Shown here: positions 16,507 to 23,986 of the stretch, piece by piece
How positions within the stretch are numbered: position 1 is the stretch's first letter
How the letters are laid out: the number at the start of each line of letters is the position of its first letter
Source of the DNA: Planctomycetia bacterium
Lineage (GTDB): Bacteria > Planctomycetota > Planctomycetia > Pirellulales > Thermoguttaceae
DNA length: 53,886 bases
NCBI GenBank assembly: GCA_030539035.1
Contig: JAUNSU010000015.1
Coordinates: 1 to 53,886, forward strand
Direction of reading: 5' to 3'
Program-made: the position numbers and the translations under genes
The notes under the pieces: generated by a model
Seen by the model: only the letters and a program-made list of their open reading frames with translations
What the model was told of the DNA's origin: nothing
The model's database searches: none

Positions 16507-17503
16507 AAATCATTCGCCCGGCCCATTGACGGTCTTCAGAAGGGCCGCAATGGCCTCCGATTTTGAAATTTCCTTAAACGAAGAAGATTCCGATCTTTTT
16601 GCCGAATCTGCTCTCAATGCTTTGGATGAAGTCGATCGGCTGGAAGAGATGCTTACTTATTTTCGATCTTCGAGCTGGATCAGCCGGATCAATGCTCTTG
16701 CTTCCGAGATGAATGTAAAAGTGCCCGAAGAGCTTTTTCAATACCTGAAAGAGTGCAAAGATCTTTTTCGGGAAACGGAGGGAGCGTTCGATATTGCCTG
16801 TACTCCATTGTGGGATCTTTGGGGCTTTGCGCGGCATGAACGCAATATTCCGACGGATCGCGAAATTCAGGAAACGCTGGAAAAGTGCGGATCGGATCAT
16901 TTGATCCTTAAAGAAGAGGATCTGTCTGTTGCCTTTGATCGGGAAGGATTGCGGATCAACATGGGAGGGATCGGAAAAGGAATCGCTCTGGATCGCGCTT
17001 CTTGCATTATGGATCGGGACGATGCGAAAAATTATCTTCTGCAAGGCGGCAAGAGCAGTGCGATTGCCCGAGGAGGACGCAAAAACGACTGGATCCGTTC
17101 TGATCATTTTGGTTCGAAAGGATCGGACGCGTTGAAGCGGATCTGCTGGAGTATTGGAATCGCCGATCCTCTTCATCCGGATCAGCGGCTTGGGGAACTC
17201 GCTTTACAGGATCGGGCACTTTCCACTTCCGGGTCGCAATTTCAGTTTTTCAGATATAAAGGAAAGAGATACGCGCATATTCTGGATCCGCGAACAGGCC
17301 AGCCTGTATCAGGAATCCATTCGACGATTGTTCTTGCTCCGACAGCCCGGCTGGCAGACGCGCTTTCGACCGCTTTTTATGTTCTCGGACCGGATCGAAC
17401 GGAAGATTACTGCCGGAATCATTCAGATACATCCGCTGTTTTTTTACTGGAATCGAAAAAAGCTCCTTACATTGAGATCAAAACGGTCAATATCGATCTT
17501 TGA
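16496..17503 (+). CDS. apbE: FAD:protein FMN transferase
   Basis: ApbE attaches FMN covalently to a threonine of redox proteins such as RnfG/RnfD or NqrC/NqrB, using FAD and Mg2+. Seen here: MASDFEISL, AFDIACTPLWDLWGF, MGGIGKGIALDRA (the FAD-binding loop), GGKSSAIARGG, LSTSGSQFQFF, AHILDPRTGQPV and ADALSTAFYVLG with the metal-binding Asp. There is no signal peptide, so the protein would be cytoplasmic, unlike the lipoprotein form of many Gram-negatives. The ATG at 16496 overlaps ogt by 11 bases; an upstream in-frame start at 16445 is embedded deep in ogt and is unlikely. No Rnf or Nqr genes are in the window, so the target is unknown. Confidence 0.9.
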   Translation: MPDKNHSPGPLTVFRRAAMASDFEISLNEEDSDLFAESALNALDEVDRLEEMLTYFRSSSWISRINALASEMNVKVPEELFQYLKECKDLFRETEGAFDIACTPLWDLWGFARHERNIPTDREIQETLEKCGSDHLILKEEDLSVAFDREGLRINMGGIGKGIALDRASCIMDRDDAKNYLLQGGKSSAIARGGRKNDWIRSDHFGSKGSDALKRICWSIGIADPLHPDQRLGELALQDRALSTSGSQFQFFRYKGKRYAHILDPRTGQPVSGIHSTIVLAPTARLADALSTAFYVLGPDRTEDYCRNHSDTSAVFLLESKKAPYIEIKTVNIDL

Positions 17504-17508
17504 ATAAA

Positions 17509-17542
17509 AAACGGACGATGCGGTTCATTGCATCGTCCGTTT
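17509..17542. terminator. Bidirectional terminator between apbE and the receiver gene
   Basis: AAACGGACGATGC (17509-17521) pairs perfectly with GCATCGTCCGTTT (17530-17542) with an 8-base loop. It lies between converging genes, so it can end transcription from both sides. Confidence 0.8.
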
Positions 17543-17573
17543 AAAAGATCGGTAAAGATCTCAAAATCCGATC

Positions 17574-17960
17574 TTATTTGATCAAACGTTCCACTTCATA
17601 CTTCAGCTGTTCGAAGCGAAGCGGTTTGTTCAGGAAAGCGTCGGCTTTGATCCAGGCGCGTTCGGCTTTGGAATTGAGGGAGAAATTCAGTCCGATCTCT
17701 CCGTTCACGGCGCTTACCAGAATGATCGGGAAATCGGGCGTCTGCTTTTTGATGTGGTAAGCGAGAGTAAAACCACTGTCCGGACGTTCCATGCGAAGAT
17801 CAACGACGGCCAGATCAAAAGCGTCTTTGGCCATTAATTCTTCAGCCTGCTTCTCCGAATCGGCTTGGGTAACCGCATATCCGGCCGCCTCAAGTAAAGG
17901 ACAAAATTCCTGACGGAAATCAGGATCATCATCAACAAAAAGAATTCGGTTCTTGCTCAT
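17574..17960 (-). CDS. Stand-alone response-regulator receiver domain
   Basis: The 128-residue product is a CheY-like receiver with no output domain. Acid pocket D10-D12 (FVDDDPD), phosphorylation site Asp54 (AVVDLRM), Ser83 (LVSAV) and Lys112 (LNKPLRF) are all present, so it should be phosphorylated by a histidine kinase. There is an extra stretch (about 84-106) between Ser83 and Lys112. The gene begins 91 bases after the hydA stop codon in the same direction, with a hairpin between them. No kinase gene lies nearby. It may relay a signal tied to the hydrogenase genes, but adjacency is the only evidence. Confidence 0.85.
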   Translation of the reverse strand: MSKNRILFVDDDPDFRQEFCPLLEAAGYAVTQADSEKQAEELMAKDAFDLAVVDLRMERPDSGFTLAYHIKKQTPDFPIILVSAVNGEIGLNFSLNSKAERAWIKADAFLNKPLRFEQLKYEVERLIK

Positions 17961-17989
17961 TTTGTATTATATCTTTCTTTCAAAAGGGC

Positions 17990-18014
17990 TCCGCGGCATT
18001 CAGAATCCCGCGGA
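17990..18014 (-). terminator. Possible terminator after hydA
   Basis: TCCGCGG (17990-17996) and CCGCGGA (18008-18014) form a 7-base GC-rich stem with an 11-base loop, read on the minus strand before GCCCTTTTG. The T run is short, so termination may be partial and allow some read-through into the receiver gene. Confidence 0.45.
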
Positions 18015-18051
18015 TCTTATTCTACAATCGTTTAAAACGGTTTACGGAAAA

Positions 18052-19776
18052 TCAGACCAGCGGTTTTCTCTGATCGTAATTCGTGTGCAGGAGTTCGTGC
18101 GATTTGTGTCCGTTCGGTTCGCCCAGATATTCCGAATAAAGCCGGTTGACTTCTTCGTTTTTGTGGGAGACGCGGAGTTCGTCCGCAGCGTCGATATTGT
18201 AAAGCGACTGCATACGGGCCTTGACCAGATCACGGTTCGTTCCGTAAGGCTGTCCGCCGCCGCCGACACATCCGCCGGGACAGGTCATCACTTCAATGAA
18301 CTGAATATCTTTTCGCTCGCCGGATTTGATCTGTTCGAGCAGTTTGCGCGCATTGCCAAGTCCATTGACAACGGCAACACCGACATTCAGACCGTTAATA
18401 TCAAGATGGGCTTCTTTCGCACCGTCGATTCCGCGAACGGCTTCGATCTTGAGTTCGGCCAGTTCCTTTCCGGTGAGAAGGAAGAAAGCGCTTCGAACAG
18501 CCGCTTCCATTACTCCTCCGGAGGCGCCGAAGAGTTTACCGGCGGAACTTCGTTCTCCGAACGGAGAATCGGCCGGCTCCGGAGACAAATTCTTAAGATC
18601 CAGTCCATACATGCGAATCAGCTGGGCAAGTTCGCGCGTGGTGAGAACGGCATCGACATCTTTGTATCCGTCCCGTCCCATCTCCGGACGATCCGCTTCG
18701 AACTTCTTCGCGGTGCAGGGCATGATCGATACGCTGAAGATCTTTTTCGGGTCCAGATTGTTCTTTTCCGCGTAAAAAGTTTTGATCACAGCGCCGAGCA
18801 TCTGCTGCGGGCTCTTGCAGGTGGAAAGATTCGGCATGAATTCCGGGTAAAATGTTTCCACGAACTTGATCCATCCGGGAGAGCAGCTTGTGAACATCGG
18901 AAGAACGCCGCCGGTCTTGATTCGATTGACCAGTTCGGTTCCTTCTTCCATAATGGTAAGGTCGGCACTGAAGCTGGTATCGAAAACTTTGGCGAATCCG
19001 AGTTTGCGCATTGCGGCGTGCATTACGCCCATCGCATCGGTTCCGGCGGGAATTCCGAACTCTTCACCGATGGAGACGGAGACCGCCGGCGCGTGCTGAA
19101 CGACAACGTGCAGATCCGAATTCTTAAGGGCGTCGATCACTTTTTGAACCTGGCTGTTCGCAACCAAAGCACCGGTCGGGCAGGCGGCAACGCATTGTCC
19201 GCAGTTGACGCAGCTGGAGATATTCATTCCTTCGCCGAAAGAAGTACCGACAACGGTTTTCGATCCGCGGTGAATGAAATCAAGACAGGCGACTGTTTGA
19301 ATTTCTTCGCAAACACGAACGCAGCGTCCGCAGAGAATGCACTTTTCGGCATCGCGGACGATCGACGGACTCGATTTGTCGATCGTATGTTCGCTCTTTT
19401 GGCCCGCATAGCGACGGCTCCGAACACCGAGTTCTTCGGCCTGTTCCTGGAGCAGGCAGTTGCCGTTCCGTTCGCAGTAGAAGCAATCGGCGGGATGATC
19501 GGCGAGCAAAAGTTCGATAATGGTTTTGCGGGCCTGGATCACGCGGTCCGAATGAGTTTTGACTTTCATTCCTTCGAAGACGGGGAACGCACAGCTGGGG
19601 ACAAGAGCCCGCTGCCCTTCGACTTCGACTACACACATGCGGCAGGAACCGCTCGGGACAAGTCCCTCGATATTGCAAAAGGTCGGAATTTTGAATCCGG
19701 CCCGGCGAAGTGCCGCGAGAAGCATCTCGTTCGGTTCCGCCTGAACGGTTTGGCCATTCACTTCAATATTAATCAT
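18052..19776 (-). CDS. hydA: [FeFe]-hydrogenase catalytic subunit of an NAD-linked (HydABC-type) complex
   Basis: This subunit forms H2 from protons at the H-cluster. The 574-residue product has an N-terminal plant-type [2Fe-2S] domain (C34, C45, C48, C62), a His-Cys3 [4Fe-4S] site (H94, C98, C101, C107), two [4Fe-4S] sites (C146-C156 and C189-C199) and the H domain. H-cluster motifs: L1 TSCSPGW (296-302), L2 MPCTAKKFE (352-360), L3 EVMTCPGGCVGGGGQP. In L1 the second Cys of the classic TSCCPGW is Ser; Cys320 in LSTCKSP is a further change. The C-terminal small-subunit part is fused, as usual (HELLHTNY near the end). With HydB and HydC just upstream it fits an enzyme that uses NADH plus reduced ferredoxin. 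HydE/F/G maturases are not in the window. Confidence 0.93.
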   Translation of the reverse strand: MINIEVNGQTVQAEPNEMLLAALRRAGFKIPTFCNIEGLVPSGSCRMCVVEVEGQRALVPSCAFPVFEGMKVKTHSDRVIQARKTIIELLLADHPADCFYCERNGNCLLQEQAEELGVRSRRYAGQKSEHTIDKSSPSIVRDAEKCILCGRCVRVCEEIQTVACLDFIHRGSKTVVGTSFGEGMNISSCVNCGQCVAACPTGALVANSQVQKVIDALKNSDLHVVVQHAPAVSVSIGEEFGIPAGTDAMGVMHAAMRKLGFAKVFDTSFSADLTIMEEGTELVNRIKTGGVLPMFTSCSPGWIKFVETFYPEFMPNLSTCKSPQQMLGAVIKTFYAEKNNLDPKKIFSVSIMPCTAKKFEADRPEMGRDGYKDVDAVLTTRELAQLIRMYGLDLKNLSPEPADSPFGERSSAGKLFGASGGVMEAAVRSAFFLLTGKELAELKIEAVRGIDGAKEAHLDINGLNVGVAVVNGLGNARKLLEQIKSGERKDIQFIEVMTCPGGCVGGGGQPYGTNRDLVKARMQSLYNIDAADELRVSHKNEEVNRLYSEYLGEPNGHKSHELLHTNYDQRKPLV

Positions 19777-19880
19777 CGTTAGTTTTCCTTATACTGGTTC
19801 CACCGGGATTTCCGGAAGCGGAAGCTCCGAAAAAACCGGCTGATTATTGATTATACGATTTTGGCCGTTTTTCGCAGAAC

Positions 19881-19902
19881 AAGGATCACCACAGGGATCC
19901 TT
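19881..19902 (-). other. Hairpin in the hydB-hydA spacer
   Basis: AAGGATC (19881-19887) pairs with GATCCTT (19896-19902). The 177-base spacer between hydB and hydA is long compared with the 30 bases between hydC and hydB. A hairpin here could protect an mRNA end or set the ratio of the subunits; no T run follows. Confidence 0.35.
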
Positions 19903-19953
19903 CGGATATTTCCGGATTTGCGGAAAACGGTACTGCCTGATCTCAGGCGCCAA

Positions 19954-21891
19954 TCAAACTTTTTTGATCGCGTCGAAGCGACACGTATCTGCACAAGCTC
20001 CGCAGCCGACGCATTTGTCCGCGTCGATCACAAAAGGACTCTTGATTGTTCCGGAGATGGCTTGAGCGGGGCATCCCTTGGAGCAGAGAGAACATCCCTT
20101 GCATTTGGCCGGATCAATCTCATATTTGATCAGATCTGTACAGGCTTTGGCCGGACATTTGCGATCGTAAACGTGCGCTTCATATTCATGGCGGAACCAG
20201 CGAAGCGTACTGAGTACAGGATTCGGAGCCGTTTGGCCCAATCCGCAGAGGGAGGTGTCGCGAATGACCTCGGCCAGTTTTTCCAGATGAATAATGCTCT
20301 GGAAACGTTCGAGTGTCTGCTGTTCATTCTCGCTCTTGGCCCCTCGGGTAATACGATGAAGGATTTCGAGCATGCGCCGTGTTCCTTCGCGGCAGGGAGT
20401 GCATTTTCCGCAGCTTTCCCGCTGAATAAAGTCCATGAAGAACTTGGCGACATCGACCATGCAGTTGTCTTCATCCATTACGACGAGTCCGCCGGAGCCC
20501 ATCATGGCGCCAACGGTTTTGAGCGATTCATAGTCGATTTCGATATCGACATGGGATTCGGGAATACATCCGCCGGAAGGTCCTCCGATCTGAACGGCTT
20601 TATAGGCTTTTCCTTTGGCGATTCCGCCGCCGATCTCAAAGATCACATGGCGGAGGGTTGTTCCCATCGCGACTTCAACAAGCCCGGTTCGGGATACTTT
20701 TCCGGAAAGGGCGAAGACCTTCGTTCCTTTGCTTCCCCCGGTTCCAACAGCATTGAACCAGTTGGCGCCTTTGGAGAGAATGCCGGGAACGTTGGCGAGC
20801 GATTCGACGTTGTTGATAATCGTCGGATGCTGGAATAAACCTTTGACAGCCGGGAACGGCGGTCGAGGTCGGGGCATTCCGCGTTTTCCTTCGATACTGT
20901 GGATCAGGGCGGTTTCTTCACCGCAGACGAACGCGCCGGCGCCCATCTTGATCACAAATTCGAGAGAAAAGCCGCTTCCAAGGATATTTTCACCGAGCAG
21001 ATTGTTCGCCTTGGCTTCGGCAATCGCGTATCGCAGACGCTGAATGGCGAGAGGATATTCGGCTCGAATATAGACATAAGCTTTTTGAGCGCCGATCGCA
21101 TAGGCGGCAATGGCCATTCCTTCAAGAAGACGATGCGGATCGCCTTCGATTACGGCGCGGTCCATGAATGCACCCGGGTCGCCTTCATCCGCGTTGCAGA
21201 CGAGATAGCGATGAGTATCTTCCGTTCCATGGGCAAATTTCCATTTTTTACCGGTGGGGAATCCGCCCCCTCCTCGTCCGCGAAGACCGCTTTTTTCGAC
21301 TTCTTCGCAAACTTCGATCGGCTTCATTCCGGTAAGAACCTTCTTGAGGGCAACGTATCCGCCGTGGGCGATATATTCTTCGAGCCGACCCGGGTTGATA
21401 ATTCCGCAGTTGGCGAGAACCCAGCGGGTTTGAGAGGCGAAGAAGGGATGTTCGTCGATGTAGAGAGTATCTTTCCAGGCTTCCTGTCCTTCGACCCGAT
21501 ACTGTCCCATCACGTTTTCCTGAAGGACTTCGCCCTTGAAGATGGCGGAAAGAACTTTTTCCACTTTATCTTCGGTCATTTTTTGGAAGGCGATACGGGT
21601 TTTTCCGGGGAGCTGAACATCGACGATCGGTTCGAGAGCGCAGAGGCCGACGCAGCCGACTTCGACGATTTCGGCGTCGATATTATGATCTTTCACGAAT
21701 TTCTTTACCGCTTCAAGGGTAAAGGCGGCGCCTGCACCAAGTCCGCAGGTTCCGGTTCCGACGTAAATGGCGGGCTTCTCCACTTTTTTTCGTTGGAGAA
21801 CGGCCAGCTTTTCATTCCAGGCCGGATCCGCAGATTCGGTTGAATCAAGCGCCCGCGTCAAAAATTCTTTGTCCAAAGGTTTGATTTGCAT
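19954..21891 (-). CDS. hydB: NAD-binding flavoprotein subunit of the [FeFe]-hydrogenase (NuoF-like)
   Basis: This subunit exchanges electrons between NADH, FMN and iron-sulfur clusters. The 645-residue product has an N-terminal thioredoxin-like ferredoxin module (about 40-125; C49, C80, C84 seen), then the 51-kDa NuoF core: GLRGRGGGGFPTGKKW for FMN/NAD and NADEGDPGAFMDR, followed by GAGAFVCGEETALI, the SLBB region, and SCGKCTPCREGTRRM for a [4Fe-4S] cluster. The C-terminus adds a two-cluster ferredoxin (CKGCSLCSKGCPAQ and CVGCGACADTCRF). That domain order is diagnostic of HydB of bifurcating hydrogenases and related formate dehydrogenase or Hnd subunits. It lies 30 bases after hydC in the same operon. 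Confidence 0.92.
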   Translation of the reverse strand: MQIKPLDKEFLTRALDSTESADPAWNEKLAVLQRKKVEKPAIYVGTGTCGLGAGAAFTLEAVKKFVKDHNIDAEIVEVGCVGLCALEPIVDVQLPGKTRIAFQKMTEDKVEKVLSAIFKGEVLQENVMGQYRVEGQEAWKDTLYIDEHPFFASQTRWVLANCGIINPGRLEEYIAHGGYVALKKVLTGMKPIEVCEEVEKSGLRGRGGGGFPTGKKWKFAHGTEDTHRYLVCNADEGDPGAFMDRAVIEGDPHRLLEGMAIAAYAIGAQKAYVYIRAEYPLAIQRLRYAIAEAKANNLLGENILGSGFSLEFVIKMGAGAFVCGEETALIHSIEGKRGMPRPRPPFPAVKGLFQHPTIINNVESLANVPGILSKGANWFNAVGTGGSKGTKVFALSGKVSRTGLVEVAMGTTLRHVIFEIGGGIAKGKAYKAVQIGGPSGGCIPESHVDIEIDYESLKTVGAMMGSGGLVVMDEDNCMVDVAKFFMDFIQRESCGKCTPCREGTRRMLEILHRITRGAKSENEQQTLERFQSIIHLEKLAEVIRDTSLCGLGQTAPNPVLSTLRWFRHEYEAHVYDRKCPAKACTDLIKYEIDPAKCKGCSLCSKGCPAQAISGTIKSPFVIDADKCVGCGACADTCRFDAIKKV

Positions 21892-21921
21892 TTTTTGAGT
21901 CCTTATAAATAAGAGGGGTGC

Positions 21922-22404
21922 TTATTCCGCCGCTTTACGATACGACTTAATGATCTCCGGGATCTTTTGTGTGGTAAGATTCGCATGAAAATTGCCGGAG
22001 ATGTTCATTACGGGCGCCAATCCGCAGGCACCGATACAGGCGACGATTTCAAGGCTGAAGAGACCGTCCCGGGTGGTTTCGCCGGGAGCGACTTTCAGTT
22101 CCCTCTTGAGGGCTTCGAGTACCGCGGCGGATCCTTTAACATGGCAGGCAGTTCCACGGCAGATCTGTATGTGGTATTTACCCTGCGGAGTGAACCGGAA
22201 TTGATTGTAAAATGTTGCGACACCGTAGATCTTGCTCGTCGGCAATTTGAGAAAATCGCCGACCAATACGACCGCTTCACGGGAGAGATAGCCCTGCTTC
22301 TCCTGGATCTCCTGAAGAATGGGGATAAGGGAATCACGGCCGGCGTTTGGATAGTTTTCCAAAATGGCGCGAATGCCCTCTTCGACTGATACTGTTGTGC
22401 TCAT
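21922..22404 (-). CDS. hydC: Thioredoxin-like [2Fe-2S] subunit of the [FeFe]-hydrogenase (NuoE-like)
   Basis: The 160-residue product is a NuoE/HydC homologue. A four-helix N-terminal part (YPNAGRDSLIPILQEIQEKQ, then VATFYNQF) precedes the thioredoxin-like fold that binds one [2Fe-2S] cluster through Cys82, Cys87, Cys123 and Cys127 (ICRGTACHVKG and VACIGACGLAP). It helps pass electrons from the NAD site in HydB to HydA. First gene of the hydCBA operon; a palindrome about 100 bases upstream might be an operator. Confidence 0.92.
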   Translation of the reverse strand: MSTTVSVEEGIRAILENYPNAGRDSLIPILQEIQEKQGYLSREAVVLVGDFLKLPTSKIYGVATFYNQFRFTPQGKYHIQICRGTACHVKGSAAVLEALKRELKVAPGETTRDGLFSLEIVACIGACGLAPVMNISGNFHANLTTQKIPEIIKSYRKAAE

Positions 22405-22506
22405 CGTTGAAATACCACTTAATTCATTTCAGAGTTAACGTTTATAAAAAACCGGCGATCGACTTGGAATCGACGGTATCCGCTGCTTTTCACGCAAAAA
22501 GAAACA

Positions 22507-22524
22507 TTTGAAATATTCTTCAAA
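22507..22524. promoter_or_regulatory. Inverted repeat upstream of hydC, possible operator
   Basis: TTTGAA-ATATTC-TTCAAA is a perfect 6-6-6 inverted repeat about 100 bases before the hydC start. It resembles redox-regulator sites in layout but does not match the Rex consensus well. Confidence 0.35.
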
Positions 22525-22852
22525 CAAGGATTAAAAAAGCACAATTGATCCGGGTTCTTACGGAATCTCTTCCTGATTTGGGTAGGAACCGCCGCAAAAA
22601 ACGCTTTTTCGATGTCCGAGCGAATCATTTCTAATTGAATGAAGAGAAATATCTCTTATCGATACCATTTTAGCGATATCCCGGCAAAAAAACAGAGGGC
22701 CCCCGCATAAACACTGAAAAATTTTCCATATTTCTATTTTTTCTATTTTATCTCGTTTACTCTTTTTGATTTTTCGAGTGCATTCATAAAAGGGATTATT
22801 CATAAAATACCGATTATTCCGCCAAAACGGGGGGAAACGGGGGGGTGGACTA

Positions 22853-22881
22853 TTGACGGTATTTGTTTTTTGTGGTAATAT
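22853..22881 (+). promoter_or_regulatory. Strong sigma70-type promoter in the gene-free stretch
   Basis: TTGACG (22853-22858), 17 bases, TAATAT (22876-22881). G runs (GGGGGG and GGGGGGG) lie just upstream at 22829-22845. The transcript would run 460 bases before the Cys-rich gene, so it either ends earlier as a small RNA or gives a long leader. Confidence 0.6.
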
Positions 22882-23282
22882 TTCGCCCATCTTAGTGAAT
22901 TTAACATCTGAGCGTTCTTCTTGTTTTTATTTTTGAAAAAAGGGGGGGAGACAAGGATTATGTTAAAAAATATAAAACAAGGAAGTAATACGAAATAGTA
23001 AAAACAAAAGGATTGAAAGGTTTGTAAATATCGCCTTTTGCGGCCCTGGTTTCCTCTAAAAAATCGAGAAGAAGTTTTATGGACCAAATAAGGGACCTGA
23101 ATTGCCTTTTTTCTTTTGTTTGATGGATGCTGGTTTCCTTCAGGATGAATTGGTTTGAGTTTTTTACTCGATTCTGCAAGTTTCCAGAAAAGGATTTCCT
23201 TCTCCCCGATTTCGGGGGCCTATAAATAATGCCGTACAACGGTAATTTTTCTGCGAATGTTTTATTTTGCGGAAAGGCCGTT

Positions 23283-23339
23283 TATAATTTGGTAAATCAA
23301 TGTTGATTTACTGTTAACACCATCTTTTTCAAAGGAGAG
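23283..23339 (+). promoter_or_regulatory. Proximal -10 box and ribosome-binding site of the Cys-rich gene
   Basis: TATAAT at 23283-23288 lies 56 bases upstream of the ATG but has no good -35 box. AAAGGAGAG at 23331-23339 is a strong ribosome-binding site that fixes the start at 23344. Confidence 0.5.
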
Positions 23340-23343
23340 AATA

Positions 23344-23679
23344 ATGAAAAAGAGTCTGTTTGTTGCGATGTTGGTTGTTTTGGCCGTTTTCATGGCCCAA
23401 AACCTTTTTGCTTCCGATTGCGCTTCCTGTGCCGATGAAGCTGTTGCCGTTGAAACCGCCGTTGCCGCTCCTTGCGCTCCGAGCTGTGATCCGTGTGTCG
23501 TCAGCTGCTGCACTCCGTGCTGCACAAAGTTCTGCTGCAAGCGCCCCTGCATCGTTCGCTGCTGCAAACCTTGCTGTGTTGTTCCTTGCTATAAACCGTG
23601 CGTAGTTCGCTGCTATCGCCCCTGCTATACCAAGTGCTGCTTCCCAGTTTATCGCGCTCGCCGCGTTTGCTGCTGGTGA
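23344..23679 (+). CDS. Small secreted cysteine-rich repeat protein
   Basis: The 111-residue product has a signal peptide (MKKSLFVAML..., likely cleavage after FAS at 24). The mature part of about 87 residues holds 24 cysteines. From about residue 55 on it consists of roughly six tandem units of about eight residues with the pattern xxxC[C/Y]xPC, for example IVRCCKPC, VVPCYKPC, VVRCYRPC and YTKCCFPV. Basic residues and Tyr/Phe fill the gaps. Outside the cytoplasm this could be a disulfide-linked wall or surface protein, which would suit planctomycete envelope proteins rich in cysteine, or it could bind metal. Both are inference. It has its own promoter elements and a strong terminator, so it is a single-gene unit that may be highly expressed. 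Confidence 0.8.
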   Translation: MKKSLFVAMLVVLAVFMAQNLFASDCASCADEAVAVETAVAAPCAPSCDPCVVSCCTPCCTKFCCKRPCIVRCCKPCCVVPCYKPCVVRCYRPCYTKCCFPVYRARRVCCW

Positions 23680-23728
23680 GATCCCAGATAAAATGATCTC
23701 ACAGACCTTTATGTGAGAACATTTCAAT

Positions 23729-23779
23729 AAAAAAGATCTTTCAGATTTCGGGCCTTTCCGATTCTGAAAGATCTTTTTT
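23729..23779. terminator. Strong bidirectional terminator after the Cys-rich gene
   Basis: AAAAAAGATCTTTCAGA (23729-23745) and TCTGAAAGATCTTTTTT (23763-23779) form a perfect 17-base stem ending in T7. It ends the Cys-rich transcript. Confidence 0.85.
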
Positions 23780-23810
23780 TAGTGCTCATACTGTAAAAAA
23801 ATTTTTGTTT

Positions 23811-23958
23811 GGAACCACGGATGACACGGATAAACACGGATGAAATCATTATAAAATTCGGGGCTGATATTTTTGATGAAAACGTGTTTTTACCAAAAAA
23901 GTATCCGTGAAAATCCGTGAAATCCGTGGTTTCAAAATCGGTTATTTACAGTTTGAGT
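23811..23958 (-). repeat. Dispersed intergenic repeat, copy B (inverted relative to copy A)
   Basis: The sequence is built around CACGGAT-type units (GGATGACACGGATAAACACG, TATCCGTGAAAATCCGTGAA) and matches 4699-4834 in reverse complement. Its outer ends themselves are near inverted repeats (AACCACGGAT and ATCCGTGGTTT), so the whole element can fold back. It lies between a terminator and the end of the helicase gene. Confidence 0.85.
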
Positions 23959-23986
23959 TTAGTGATTAGTGATCAGCGGTTAATCG

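Larger units (their letters stand above)
22405..23343. other. Long stretch without a convincing gene
   Basis: The 939 bases between hydC and the Cys-rich gene hold an inverted repeat at 22507-22524, G runs at 22829-22845, a very good plus-strand promoter at 22853-22881 and a second -10 box at 23283-23288. Minus-strand open frames (22558-22890, 22800-23087, 22958-23239) overlap each other and lack family features. A 12-codon frame at 22960-22998 (MLKNIKQGSNTK) follows a G-rich possible ribosome-binding site. A non-coding RNA or a long leader fits best. Confidence 0.5.

Noticed and set aside
17953-19782. 609-codon frame on the plus strand
   Set aside because: Antisense to hydA, whose cluster motifs are certain.
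22507-22524. Rex binding site upstream of hydC
   Set aside because: The arms lack the TTGTGAA/TTGTTAA core at the right spacing, so only a generic inverted repeat is reported.
22558-23239. Three minus-strand frames of 93-110 codons in the long gap
   Set aside because: They overlap one another in different frames, are rich in Phe/Lys/Ser as expected from AT-rich spacer and match nothing known.
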